A DNA stretch of 64,000 nt from Datisca glomerata (Eukaryota; Streptophyta; Magnoliopsida; Cucurbitales; Datiscaceae), in NCBI GenBank assembly GCA_003255025.1, contig QANY01008042.1, positions 3,150,077 through 3,214,076 of the forward strand. Direction: 5' to 3'. How positions within the stretch are numbered: position 1 is the stretch's first letter; each line of letters begins with the position of its first letter. Positions 38,401 through 50,149 of the stretch are shown here, piece by piece. Made by a program: the position numbers and the translations under genes. The notes under the pieces are model-generated. The model did no database searches, was not told the DNA's origin, and saw nothing but the letters and a program-made list of their open reading frames with translations.

Positions 38401-39893
38401 CTTTCTTTTTGTCCCCTCCTTTTCAGTTAAGGCTATACCCTTGTTGACGATGCGGAGGGGCTGCTTTACCTTATCCCTCATATCTTCTTCTCGATTGTCT
38501 TTCTCAGTCTTGTGTTTCTGTTAATCATTTTTCATAAATTGGCTAAGGTACCTATCAGCTGCTCAATATAGTTTTTGAGCTCAAAACAGTCTCGCGTGTA
38601 ATGCTCGTTGCACTTATGATAGGAGAAATATTTATCTTTATCTTTGTAGCTAGGTTCCTTCGTGAACGAGGCCGGTATTTTTAGCCAAGGTTTGTCTTTA
38701 ATTGTTTCCACTATTTGGTTGACCGGGATGGTCAACAGTGTGTAGATTTGTCCCTCAGGTGAATTCTATCAAAATCTTGCCTCCGGTGGGTATCCCTGTC
38801 TTGTTGGACATTCCTCCCATTCGTTCTTTATGTTTCATCATGCTTCCTTCTTTGAGGTTTTACACGTTTTTCCACTTCTGGGATTCTTCTTTTTTCGTTC
38901 AACCATTCTTCACATACTCCTCTTTTCTTCCTCTAAGGTAATATAGGCCTGCGCCCGTTGGAAAACCTCTGCCATAGAAAGGGGCTTTACCTTGAAGAGG
39001 TCCTCGAAAAAGGGTGACTTTGGGTCTAGACCTCATCGGAAGGACAGCCTGGAGAAGCAATTCTCGACTTGGCCATTTTTACTCTTTGAAATGATGAGTG
39101 TACTCCAGCAGGGACTCCACTTCCTTGGTAGAGATTGTCATTAGGTTTTCTGAGTCTTCCATGATGGTGCGGTACGTTGAATATTATTCTATGAAAACGG
39201 AGGACATAATAGCAAATCTCGTGATCGAGTGCACTGGTAACGAGTGGTACCACTTCCAAGTCATCCCGTCTAGACTGGTGGGGAACATTCTATACATCAA
39301 CTTATCATCATGTTGGTACAATGCCATGTCTTGTCTGAATCATCGAAGATGGTCTACAGGATCAGAATTTCCTTCATAATATTTGTACTTGCGCGCAACA
39401 AATTTTTTGGGTACGGGCGCTGCTAGGACTTCTGGGCCTAATGGCTTTAAGATAATAGATTCATGGTCGGTGTTTCCCATACTCCTGAGACTCCTTATCT
39501 CCATCATATTTTGGTCGAACAGTTCTTCTATCACTTGCTTTGACATGACTTAGGATTGTTGAGCGTTTCCCATAGCTTCCTTCACAAGGTTTTACGACTA
39601 GACTTCTTCTTCCAGTCGTATTTTTCTATTGTTCTCGTGGACCCCTTGCCTTCCGTCTCGATTGTTTCCCCCGAAGTGGATTTCCTGTTCATCTATTGTA
39701 GTGTGTTGAACTGCTCTTGCACATTCTACCATGCATTATGCATTGCTTCAATGTTCCTCTGTTCAATCTTATGCATCCCATCTAAGATTGTCTGCAACGT
39801 TGTTTTGGGTGCGGTTGGTTGATCTACATGCTCATATTCATTTCTGGGCATGTTGTTTCCATTTAGAGTTGCGTTGGATCTAGTTCTAGGCAT
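35486..39893 (-). pseudogene. gypsy-2 gag-pol polyprotein, decayed
   Basis: Minus strand from ATG 39893, 44 bases after the primer site. Gag follows (39893-39000, with a WYHSLP core motif), then a CCHC-like knuckle (near 38640-38595). Protease has LVDYGSVVNIVY where LVDGGSS.NI is usual (38226-38189), so the catalytic triad is altered. Reverse transcriptase (37766-36805) has VMPFGLKN and VDVDD at 37131-37117 in place of YVDD. RNase H shows an IKGQALADFVVDFT motif (about 36390-36340), typical of Tat-lineage elements. The integrase C-terminal half (35960-35486) has YYPRGNRQAE, then WVYTTTPRETLGET. The zinc finger and first catalytic part of integrase are missing. Stops and frameshifts throughout mean it is dead. 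Confidence 0.82.
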
Positions 39894-39936
39894 GTTTATG
39901 GCTTTGTAGGGTGAGTCTTTTGAGCTTTTCTCTCAA

Positions 39937-39954
39937 ATCTCAACAAGAGCACCA
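39937..39954 (-). other. gypsy-2 primer-binding site
   Basis: The minus strand reads TGGTGCTCTTGTTGAGAT. Set against TGGCGCCGTTGCCGGGGA, the aspartate-tRNA-type site used by many Tat/Athila elements, most differences are C-to-T or G-to-A, as expected from decay of methylated cytosines. It sits directly before gag. Confidence 0.5.
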
Positions 39955-40020
39955 AAATATAAATGGTTTTTTTCCACTAATCAAGAACTAATGGGAAAAA
40001 TATTGCTAAGGGTAGACTTA

Positions 40021-40714
40021 TGTGGGTATGAATGAGAGAGAGACTTTAGGAACAAGAGATTATGAGGGGTAAATACCCTGTGTTATCTATGTTTGAGTTG
40101 TATTGAATGTCTGAGATTCACTTAATACACTGACCTTATATAGGCTTCCTAATTTACATGAATAAATTAGAGTAATAATAAAAAGTAAAAAATAAAAAAA
40201 GGGAGATGTTCCTGCCAAGTATGATCCTCATTCCCTTCTTTACTTGTCATTTCCATCTATCTCACTCAACCATCAATCAATCATAGTGACTTTGTGATTC
40301 TCTTGTGGTTCAAGCGAGCCAGTCAGTCATAGCCACATGGTGGCCTGTCATCCTGTCTCGTCCAAGTCTTCGAGTCTCGACATCTTTTTTTTGGAGGAGT
40401 GAGTCCCTTTAGCCTTTTCCCATTCTTGAAGGCATGGGTCCTCCATCTGTCGATCTCTGTTAACTAGTCATTTTCTCCCATTCTAATACTCTTTCCCGTT
40501 CTGATACTCTTTCTCATTTTGATACTCTTTCCCATTTTTAAAGTGATGATCCCCGTTCTTGAGGTGCTGGTCCTGTTCTTAAGGTGTTGATCACCTGTTT
40601 ATGGGTGCGTCGTGACTTCAGTCTTGTAACCCAATTTCTATTTTTTACTGCCTTCCACGAGCCCTTAGGTAGGTCCCCCTTTTCCACTTGACAATGGGTA
40701 TTTTGACTTGTTCT
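40021..40714 (-). repeat. gypsy-2 5' LTR (right copy)
   Basis: Homologous to 30799-31623, with the same TCTGATACTCTTT internal repeat (about 40480-40540). On the minus strand it is followed by a 64-base stretch, the primer-binding site and then gag. Confidence 0.8.
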
Positions 40715-40942
40715 GTTGGAATATTTATTTTTCCTTGTACTTTTTTTCTTTTTCTCTTATGAATGAAATATTTCATTCTTTTTACTTCAGAGCTTCCATT
40801 TTTGCTTAAGCAACTTCTCTCTTAATATTGCCCTGGAAATTATCTAAAACACTTAGGCAAATTTCTGATTTTACCCTAGTCTTCCTTCATTTTTGTGCTT
40901 CATATAGCTGTTTGAAATGTTTAAGGCTTTTCATAGAATTTT

Positions 40943-41225
40943 GTGTCTTAAGAGACCGCTTGATACACTTAGATTTTTTTCCTTGTTTTTGTGTCTAAGC
41001 GTCCGCTTGACAGACTTAGACTTTTCCCCAAGCTTTTATGTCTAAGAGGCCGCTTGATACACTTAGACTTTTTCCCATGCTTTTGTGTCTAAGAAGCTAC
41101 TTGGCACACTTAAACTTTTTCTATGCTTTTGTATCTAAGCGACCGCTTGGCACACTTAGCCTTTTGTCCATGATTTTATGTCTAAGCGTCCGCTTGGCAT
41201 GCTTAAACTTTTTTCCATGCTTTTG
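40943..41225. repeat. 47-bp tandem repeat in gypsy-1 3' UTR, six copies
   Basis: Units begin near 40943, 40991, 41038, 41085, 41131 and 41178. Each has GTCTAAGCG(T)CCGCTTG, ACACTTAGACTTTTT and CCATGCTTTTGT-type blocks. It lies between the antisense ORF and integrase of gypsy-1. An open frame across it is a by-product of the repeat. Confidence 0.9.
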
Positions 41226-41439
41226 ATGCGTTCCCCTTTTGTGAGATTGGAACTTATAATAAACGTGGATGAAGAAAACTTGAAGACAGATTTTATGTAG
41301 AAAACCCTTTAACAGGGAAAACCATGGAGTGTATATGTATGTTCTCATTAAAATGATTGAAAATTAACAAATATTAATTTCTCAAGTGTAATGCATTCCA
41401 ATGCCTAAGGAGATCCATGCATTCATTATTAGTTAGCCA

Positions 41440-44265
41440 GTACGATCCCTTTCCTCCCACTGCTTGGATGATGTATGGTCCTTCCCAATTTTATCCCATT
41501 TTTCCTTCATGTGACTGTATGATTCTTTTAAGGACTAATTCTCCATGATGAAAACCTATCATTTTTGTCTGCTTCGAGAAATATGCCCGTCGACATTGAT
41601 TGTAATTTCACAATCAGATGAGGGTTATTTCTCTTTTTTCTTCTAGCAAATCCAACTACTTCTCTAGGAGTTGGGAGTTTTCTTTTAGACTGATTTCTGA
41701 TGTGGTATTTGGACATCAAAATTCTGCTGGAATGATGGCTTCCTTCCCATACGCTAATGCAAATGGTGTCTACCCACTTGATTCCCGTGGAGTTGTCGAT
41801 GAGCCCAAAGAACTTAAAGTAGTTCGACCCATTTTCCTTTGACCTCTTCTAACCTTTTCTTTAAACCTTCAAGGATCATACGATTTGATCTCTCTGCTAG
41901 GCTATTCCCTTGTGGATAGTATAGGGTTGAATGCAAGCCTTAATTTGTAGTCTATCACAAAAGTCTTTAATCATTTTCCCGGTAAATTATATTCCCTTAT
42001 CCGAAATAATTACCTTTGGGACCGCATACTGAGATATAATTTCTTACCATAGAAAACTCCTAACTTCTTCTTCTCCTATCCTAGCCAGCGGGACTGCTTC
42101 TATCCATTTGGTGAAGTAGTCTTGCCACCAGCAAGAACTTCTTCTGTGCTGGAGCCATTGGCAGTGGCCCTACTATGTCAAGTCCTCATTGCATAAATAG
42201 TTAGGGACTGAGCAAAGTTTGCAATGACTCTGGAGCCATCCATGGGATGGGGGTAAAATCTGGCACTTATCACATCTTCTTGTATATTGCTTCGTATCCT
42301 CTTGGATTCTGGGCCGGTAATACCCTTCATTCAGAATATTATATGCTAGGGTTCTTCCTCCTATATGACTCCCGCAGATCCCTTCGTGGATTTCTACCAT
42401 GACATAATTGGACTCAGTTGAATTGAGACATCTTAAATAAGGCCCTGAAAAGGATCTCCGATAAAGTTTGTCATTGATCAATGTGAATCTGGCTACTTGT
42501 TGACTTAGCTTTCCTGCTTCTAAATTGTCTTTTGGAAGTTGGCCACTTTGAAGGTACTGAACAATCAGATCCATCCAACTTGGTTCTCTGGACTCCGTAT
42601 TACAAATTGTCGTGTGACTTTTAGTGCTTGGGAATTCAAGGAATTTCCTCCAGGATATTTTTTCTTCCACTATAGCTAACAGATGATCCCGATGTTGCTA
42701 GGGCATCTGCATGTGAATTCCCCTCTTGGGGATTTTCTTTATGTGGTATTCTTCTAATTGATCCAGTAGCTATTTCACACACTGGAGGTATTTTGTCATC
42801 TTTTCATCTTTCACAGCATATGTCCCTGTAATTTGATTAGCTACTAACTGTGGATTTTGACTATCAGCGCCTCGTATTCCTCTTTGTTGTTTGAGATGTT
42901 GAAGCCAAACGACATGGCTTGTACAATGACTTCTCCATGAGGGGTCTAGATTATTGCACCTGCCCTAGATCCTATTTGATTTGAAGCTCTATCTACATAT
43001 AACTTCCATTCATCCTTCTGCGGATTGATCTTGGTGATAATTTTTTTATCCTGCTGTGAATTCTGTGATGAAGTTTGCTAGTACTTGTGAGTTCATGGTT
43101 GTTCTTGAGACATAACTTATTTCGTACTGTCCGAGTTCTACTGCCCATTTGGCCATTCTCCCGTCAAATCCGGCGAATGTAGGATGCTCCAAATCGACAT
43201 TTCTATTGGTACTACTATTGCATGTGGTTGAAAGTATGGCATTAACTCATGTGATTCCTCAGTCAGAGCTAGGATTATTATCTCAATCTTTTTATACCTA
43301 GTTTCCACGCCTGCCAAGCTTTTACTGATGAAATAAACTGGCTTTTACGAGTTTCCTTCTTCTCTGATAAATGTTGCACTAACAGCCACTTCTGAAATCG
43401 TTAACTACTAATATGAATTGTCACACGGTTTTAGTTTAGACAAGATAGGTGGTGACGCCAGATACTCCTTGACTGCTTGGAAAGCCTCTTTGCAGTCTTC
43501 GTCCCATTTTTTAGTTGAATTCTTTCTGACTTTGGAGAAGAAAGGCTTGAATTTGTCGGTTGACTTGGCCAGGATTCTCCCAACGGCTACCAACATTCTT
43601 GTGAGGCTTTGCAAGTCTTTCGAGGTTTCTATGGTATTCATGTTTATAATAATATTTACTTGATCTGGGCTGACCTCAATTCCTCTTTATGATACCATGT
43701 GTCTGAGGAATTTACCCGCTCTGACTCTGAAAGTACATTCCTCCATATTTAGCTTCATGTTGAACTTCCTCAATTCTAAAAAAGCTTCTTCCAGATGCTT
43801 GACGTGGTCTTAACAACTGATTGATTTGGCCAACATATCATCTACATAGACTTTCCTTATACGTCCGATCTGATTCTTGAATATATGGTTTACCAGGTGT
43901 TGATACGTTGCCCCCTCATTCTTTAATCTGAAAGGCATTACTTTGTAATAGTAAATACCTTGATCGGTTATAAATGATGTATTCGCTTGATCTAATGGAT
44001 ACATCTTTACTTGATTTTATCCTAAGAATGCATCCATAAAGCTTAATAATTTGTGCCTTGCTGTCATCAATCATTTGGTCGATCCATGGAAGAGGATAAT
44101 CATCCTTTGAATATGCCTTATTAAGACCTGTAAAGTTCACACAGTCTTTCCATTTTTCATTCTTTTTCTTAACCAATACTACATTGGATAGCCACTATGG
44201 ATACACGACTTCTCTGATGAAGCCTACTTTGGTCAACTGATCAACTTATGGAGCCTCGGCGTAGT
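41440..44265 (-). pseudogene. gypsy-1 pol fragment (RT, RNase H, integrase)
   Basis: Minus-strand reverse transcriptase (about 44265-43810) keeps YYYKVMPFRLKN and an intact YVDD at 43848-43837. A connection/RNase H stretch (43641-43408) has KKWDEDCKEAFQ. Further broken RNase H motifs lie between 43400 and 42700. Integrase follows: zinc-binding segment ending CDKCQI (42670-42260), core with YYPQGNSLAERS (about 41960-41900) and a C-terminal WEGPYIIQ motif (near 41480). The domain order is Ty3/gypsy. Gag, protease and the N-terminus of reverse transcriptase are missing. Frameshifts and stops are frequent. It is the natural partner of the plus-strand antisense ORF 25159-30786. Confidence 0.8.
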
Positions 44266-44309
44266 GCGAGGGTTGTTAGATAGCCTGAAAGGTACATGTC
44301 TTATGGAAA

Positions 44310-44665
44310 TGCCTTAACAATAGTCTAAGATAAAGATCATGATGAGCCTGTCTCCTACTTACAGGCCATGGCTGGTCCAAAAGTAAATCTATGGCAGGAA
44401 GCCATGAACGTTGAGATACAATCAATGTATTCGAACGAAATTTGGAAACTTGTAGATCCTCTTGAAGGGGTAGAACCCATATGGTGTAATGGATTTATAA
44501 GAAAAAGATAGGTCCGTATAGGAATGTGGAGACATTCAAAGCTAGGCTAGTAGCGAAGAGCTATACCTAAAATGAAGGTATTGGCTATGAGGATACATTC
44601 TCACCAGTGGCCATGCTTAAATCCATTTGAATCCTCCTATCCATTGTTGCTGCCCTCGATTGTGT
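44310..44665 (+). pseudogene. Inverted Ty1/copia reverse transcriptase fragment
   Basis: Plus-strand remains of a copia RT N-terminus: WQEAMNVEIQSMYSNEIWKL, then a GFIRKR..TFKARLVAK-like segment and a broken YEDTFSPVAMLKSIRILLS. It is homologous to the minus-strand copy at about 46060-45720 in the adjacent copia-2. It joins head-on to copia-2's RNase H near 44668, with no spacer, so the two lie as an inverted repeat. Confidence 0.7.
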
Positions 44666-44669
44666 TTGG

Positions 44670-47409
44670 ATCTCTTATGGCTTCTAGGTTCCTTAGAATT
44701 CGCTACAGCCCCATTGTTATCACAATAAAGTGTCATGGGCTTGTCAGCGTCTGGAACAACTTTCAGAGTCTTCAAAAAATTCCTAAGCCATACAACCTCC
44801 TTTGTAGCTTCACAAGCTGGCACATATTCAACTTCCATGGTAGAATCAGCGATACAAGATTGATTGGTACTTCTTCATACAACTGCTCCATCGTTTAGGA
44901 TCAACACCGATCATGAAGTGGACCTCCTAGAATCTTTGTCTGCTTAGAAATCAGAATCAATATACCCCATCATATTCAGGTCAGTACCCAAATACACAAG
45001 CATATAGTTCCTTGTTCTCCTCATATACTTAAGGATATACTTGACAGCATTCCAATGCTCCATTCCAAGATTAGATGGGAAACAACTCACCACGCCTATG
45101 ACATAGTAAATGTCTGACCTAGTGCAAAACATCGAATACATGAGACTTCCTGCGGCTGAGGCATATGAAATCTTTCTCATGTTTTCCTCTTCTTGAGGAG
45201 TCTTGGGAGACTACTCCTTAGAGAGGCTAACTCCATGTCTAAAAGGAAGAAATCCTTTCTTGGAGTTTTACATACTAAAGTGATCCAACACCTTATCAAT
45301 ATAAGATGCTTGAGACAGTGTCAATTGTATGTTCTTCCTATCTCGAAAGATCTGAATACCTAAGACAAATACAGCTTCTTCAAGATCTTTTATCAAATTT
45401 CTTTGGAAGCCAAATCTTGACATCAAATAATTTTCCTACATAATTCCCAATGAGTAGAATATCATCTACGCAGAAGACTGAAAAAACCATCTTCCCTTCG
45501 TGTATCAGCTTATACACACAAGGCTCGTCCACTAACTGTTCAAAACCATAGTTTTTAACACTTTCGTCGAATCTAATATTCCAAAATCGTGACGCTTGCT
45601 TAAGTCCATAAATGGACTTCTATAGTTCGCAAACTTTGCCTTCTTGGGCTTTATCCATGAACTTGTATGGTTGGGCCATATCAATGCACTCATCAAGATT
45701 GCCATTCAGAAAAGCAGTATTGATGATGCCAGATTTCATAATCAAAGGAAATAACAATGGACAAAAGTATTCGAATGGATTTAAGCATGGCCACTGGCGA
45801 GAAGGTATTCTCGTAGCCTATACCTTCATTTTTGGGTGTAGCCCTTGGCTACTAGCCTAGCTTTGTATCTCTCTACATTCCCATCCGGACCTATTTTCTT
45901 CTTATAGATCCATTTACATCCTACGGGTTCTAGCTATTCAGGAGGATCTATAAGCTTCCAGACTCTGTTCGAGTACATCGAATGTATCTCAACCTTCATT
46001 GCTTCTTACCATAAATTTAATCCAGGACCTGCCATGGCCTCTGAGTAGGAGACATGTTCATCAATATTTGAGACAGCTATCAAAGCTTCTCCATAGGACA
46101 TATACCTTTTAGGTTGTCTCAAAACCCTCCCACTACGTCGAGACTCCATAGGCTCTGGTTCTGTCATGGTTCTTCCATTATTGAATCAGAATTAATTTCT
46201 GATTGGGGAGTCGGTGTCCCCCCACTCAATAATTCCTCTCCTACAACTATGCTTCTCGGCTGTACACTTTTAATGTAATCTTATTCAATAAAATGATCAT
46301 TCGTTCTAATGAATGTTTTTTGGTCAGTTATACTATAGAAGATGTACTCCTTCTTTCTTTTAGGATATCCCACGAACATGCATAATTTTGCACGATTGGC
46401 CAACTTGCCTGTCTTCAGTTTTAGAACATGTGTTGGGCAACCCCATATTTTAAAATGGTTAGTAGAAGACTTTCGTACATACCATCTTTCATATGGTGTG
46501 CTAGGCACCGTCTTCGAAGAAACTTGGTTCAGAATATATGTCGTTGTTTACAAGGCATATCCGCATAAGGAATTTGGGAGGGATGATAACTCATCATGGA
46601 TCTAACCATATCGATTAGAGTTTGATTCTTTCTATTTGATAAACCATTTTGCTGTGGCGTACCGGGTGCTGTAAGTTGAGAAAGAATACCTTCTTCCTTA
46701 AGAAAACCATCAAACTCTCCTAGCAAGTACTCTCCACCATGATCGGATCGTAGTGTTTTAATTTGTTTTTCTAATTGATTTTCAACCAAGGCCTTATACA
46801 CTTTGCACTTTTCAAAGGTTTCAGACTTTTGACGCATTAGATAAACCTGACCAAAATGTGAGTAGTCATCAGTGAAGGTTATGAAATATTCATAACCTCA
46901 TTTTTCTTGGATATTCAATGGCCCACATACATGACTATATATGAGTTCAAGGCATTGGGTGGCTCTTTCACCATTTGTTGAAAAAGGTCACTTGGTCATT
47001 TTGCCTTCAATACATGATTCGCATGCGAGTAGCGATCCCAAACTTAAAGTTTGCAAAAGTCTTTTAATCATTTCTAAGCTAATATGTCTAAGGTGTAAGT
47101 GCACAGATAGATTAGATCGGTTGAGTCATACTTCAACATTTTACTATCACTTTGTGAATCATTATTCACATTAGTGTCACATATCATTGGAACTATTAAT
47201 TTTACGTGAAACAATTTAATAAACATGTGTGCAACAGTAGTTAAGAATTGATTTCTAAAAACACCAATATCTTTATCAATGAATTTAAGATCAAATCCTT
47301 GGTCCATTAAGGCACCCATAAAAATAAAAGTCTTATAAAAAATTGTGATATAATAAACATAACGTAAAATAATAAAATATCTCTCAAAACATAATTTAAA
47401 AGTTCCCAC
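44670..47409 (-). pseudogene. copia-2 pol fragment (Ty1/copia)
   Basis: On the minus strand, in copia order: a protease/GAG-pre-integrase area (47409-46960, much decayed), then integrase core (46837-46529) with LRSDHGGEYL, GTPQQNGLSNRKNQTL and DMVRSMMSY. The integrase C-terminal part (46508-46281) has WGCPTHVLK. RT (46100-45250) has a CVDDILL variant of YVDDILL near 45470, and RNase H (45180-44670) has SYASAAGSLMYSM and VEYVPACEATKEVVWLR. Gag is absent. Numerous stops. Related to copia-1 in RNase H but a separate copy. Confidence 0.8.
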
Positions 47410-48716
47410 AGATACAGCTGATACTAGTGCTCTATTGAGTTACATCGAAATTCATCAATCTAATTGATAAATTAATTGATCATTATCAATTAATTAGTTT
47501 CTTTTTATTTACTAATTAAAAAATCATAAACTAATTAATTTCAATACATATAATCACACTTAACTAATTAGGTGACATCACCCATCACATATAGGTGTAG
47601 AAAATATGCCTTGACACCAAAATACATTTTGTTCCAATTTACTTCGTTGCTCTATTCATGTTCTCATGAGATATTTCTGAGATAGAATGGATCCACATGA
47701 ACTAAGATAAGGATTTAAATACCCAGTGAATTTATCTCCATAAACTCCTGACCTATTTAATCATGACATCGTACGACTCCACTATAGGTTCGATGCCAAA
47801 TCAACTCTCGATTAATGCGCACTACGTTTTCTGTTAGTGTAAATAAACCTTTTTATTTTCATGGACCACATAATATTTTAATATAATACCCATCGTGATT
47901 ATCAGTAATCAGAGCGAAATATAAAATAATCGTTCACCCCCCTCATTATTATTTCCTTAACTTCTTTATTGACTGTGAATAAGAAAAACATAATAGTGAA
48001 TTATCTCGTGCAATTCAAAAGTCTTAATCAATCACTTAATTCATTGAATACCCGATCAGGTTAATTTATTCACACACCCATCAATAAAACATAAGGTGAT
48101 ATTGTTGCTTTCACAATCAAACCACGAATTTTCATATTTGTGAATCACGTAACTCTAACTTAATTGAATTACAGTCCCAACAGTTGAGGTATTGCCCGCC
48201 AATTCGAACTCACTTATTTGACATATCAAAAATTGCAACTAACTAAGTCAAGCTACGTATTCACCTCAGGATTACGTAATTACAAAAATTCTCTTAACGT
48301 GTAACAATTAGATTTAGAGCTTGGTAAACGATTTTGGGGGCTAAACTAATTTCTTACTGGTCTATTCAATATGTTCATAATATGTCTAGGTTAACCGTTT
48401 GGGTCTCCACTTCCATGCTCCAAGACTGGCATCCATTAGTTCAACCTAACAGTCGTAATCAGATTCGATTGCCCAGTCGATCTTAAGTCTGTGAATATCA
48501 TTATGAGCTTTCTCAGAAGAGTTTCTTTGGAGACGCATCTGTCTTCACTCTTCGTTCATTGATGAAAGTTCTTGGACTTGAGTAATTTGTAAACACACTT
48601 TAATTTAAAATAAACTGTCAATTTATTCATAAAAATTCAATAATACTAATGTCTAAGAAATAACTAAATACAAATAAATAGTTAGTACATGGCTACTTTA
48701 TGGACATATTCCAACA
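47410..48716 (-). repeat. Probable copia-2 LTR (5', partial)
   Basis: The right edge ends TATTCCAACA, so the minus strand starts TGTTGGAATATGTCC, a typical copia LTR start. MULE sequence begins directly after it. No primer site or gag is found on its inner side, and there is no partner LTR in the window, so the inner boundary is unknown. Some of the AT-rich left part may be internal sequence. Confidence 0.5.
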
Positions 48717-48877
48717 TTTTTGGTGTTCAATTGAAATAGTTTGTTGATTTTGAAGTGTTTATACAGTAGCTGTTAAAATTTATGTCATTTTTATACCCAT
48801 ATGTATTGTAACAATGGTGATTTACTTTTGGTGTAGTGGAGCATTTATAATTCTAGTATTATTTGTTTTTTTTTCAG

Positions 48878-49717
48878 ATGTCAATCCTTATTGTTGTTGT
48901 CTTGTATCATGGGCATTGGAATGCTGCCAAGCAATTTATTGATTATAAAATGAAGCCATTATTGATTGATGACAACTCAAACTATAATGATTTGATTGGT
49001 TTATTGGTGTCAGACATTGGTTTAGAAGCTCAAAAAGTTCAGTTATATGTAAATTTAGAATATGATGCTTTGGGGATTAATGATGACTCAGGTGTTAAAT
49101 GGTACGTGGTGCTAATTAAGAATGAGAAGGGATTAAATTCTCTTTTAATTTCTCCAGTTGTGTTAATAGTACAAGCATAATTCAGGAAGCTGCTGATGTA
49201 GCACATTCAGTTACTCATGTTGGCTCATCTTCATCTATGGTTGTTGAACCAATAGCAAATGATGATGTTTTTGTTGAGAATATAGATGTAGAGAATATAC
49301 CTCCATCTTTTGTTATTAGGAAACCACCAATTTTTTTCTAGTAAGGACGTGTTGATAAAAGTATTGAAAGGTACTGCATTGAGGGCCCATTTTGAATATA
49401 GAGCTGTAAAGTCTAATAATTCTCATTTGGCTATTTGTTGTGTGTACGTGAATTGTATATGGTGCTTTCGTGCTACATGTTTTTATGATAGTCATCTTTG
49501 GATTGTTCGTAAGTATGCTAATGACCATATTTGCTCTTTGGCGGTTGTGCATAGTGGTCATCATCAAGCAAATTCTTCAATCATTAGTGAGTTTGTTAAG
49601 AGTAGGTACATGACCGGTGTTGGGGATAATACTACTCCTCAGGACATTGTAGATTATATGCGTCATAAATATTGTAGATTATTTGCTTCATATTTGTTTC
49701 TGCCTATTTCTTTGTAA
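48878..49717 (+). pseudogene. MULE-2 transposase, N-terminal part only
   Basis: The start is taken at ATG 48878, directly after a T-rich tract and AG that look like a splice acceptor. The first block (48878-49180) matches the N-terminal domain of one MULE family: VVVLYHGHWN, the Leu/Asp-rich middle and a VKWYVVLIKNEKG stretch. After a frameshift, 49310-49717 holds the Mutator DNA-binding domain: F.SKDVLIKVLKGTALRAHFEY, CVYVNCIWCFRA, WIVRKYANDHICSL, HHQANSSIISEFVKSRY and DIVDYMRHKY. It then ends at a stop. No DDE or SWIM part follows, so the catalytic core is deleted here too. Confidence 0.78.
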
Positions 49718-50149
49718 TACATATAGATTTATAAGTTGTAATTAATCTTGATATTGCTTCGACGATAAATATTTTATTAATTATATGTTAGAAAAATAGT
49801 AGTAGAGTATTTGACATATATGTTATGGATATGTAACACTAAGAATACTTATAAAGCATACTGTTAAAATTGAAGAGGAAATAAAGGTATACTTTTTTAA
49901 ATAGAAGCAACCAAAGCATTTACAAGTTATAACAAGCCATAAAAAGTAACAGTCAACTACTAATTACTCATAATATTTCACTAGTTGATATCCAATTAAA
50001 GTAGTTCTCTATCTTCATCAAAACATAATACTAGTCATCTACCCAATCTAATTCATATGTAACATTCAAATATCTTTTGAAACATCTAAACATTCATAGA
50101 TCCAAATATCCAAAAAGTTATTTATATTTTTTTAAACTTTTCAAATATT
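49718..50149. other. MULE-2 spacer between convergent genes
   Basis: AT-rich, no coding signal. Probably holds the 3' untranslated ends of the transposase relic and of the antisense gene. Confidence 0.4.

Larger units (their letters stand above)
30799..40714 (-). mobile_element. gypsy-2: Tat-lineage Ty3/gypsy element nested in gypsy-1
   Basis: LTR-like copies (30799-31623 and 40021-40714) flank, on the minus strand, a primer site, gag, protease, reverse transcriptase, RNase H and part of integrase. On the plus strand an antisense ORF lies next to the left LTR. It begins 12 bases after the stop of the gypsy-1 antisense ORF, and gypsy-1 sequence resumes right of 40714, so it was inserted there. 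The expected 5-bp duplication is not clear. The stretch 39957-40020, between primer site and LTR homology, has no left-hand counterpart, so the left LTR may be clipped. Confidence 0.8.
24360..44265 (-). mobile_element. gypsy-1: truncated Tat-lineage Ty3/gypsy element, heavily nested
   Basis: The parts read as one minus-strand element. A probable 3' LTR (from about 24360) comes first, then an antisense ORF on the plus strand (25159-30786) and, beyond the inserted gypsy-2, a tandem-repeat block (40943-41225). Integrase and reverse transcriptase relics follow on the minus strand (41440-44265). An antisense ORF between pol and the 3' LTR is a known trait of Tat-lineage elements. The gag and protease end is missing: the element stops near 44265, where copia sequence begins. 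The outer LTR edge is uncertain because there is no second LTR to compare. Confidence 0.65.
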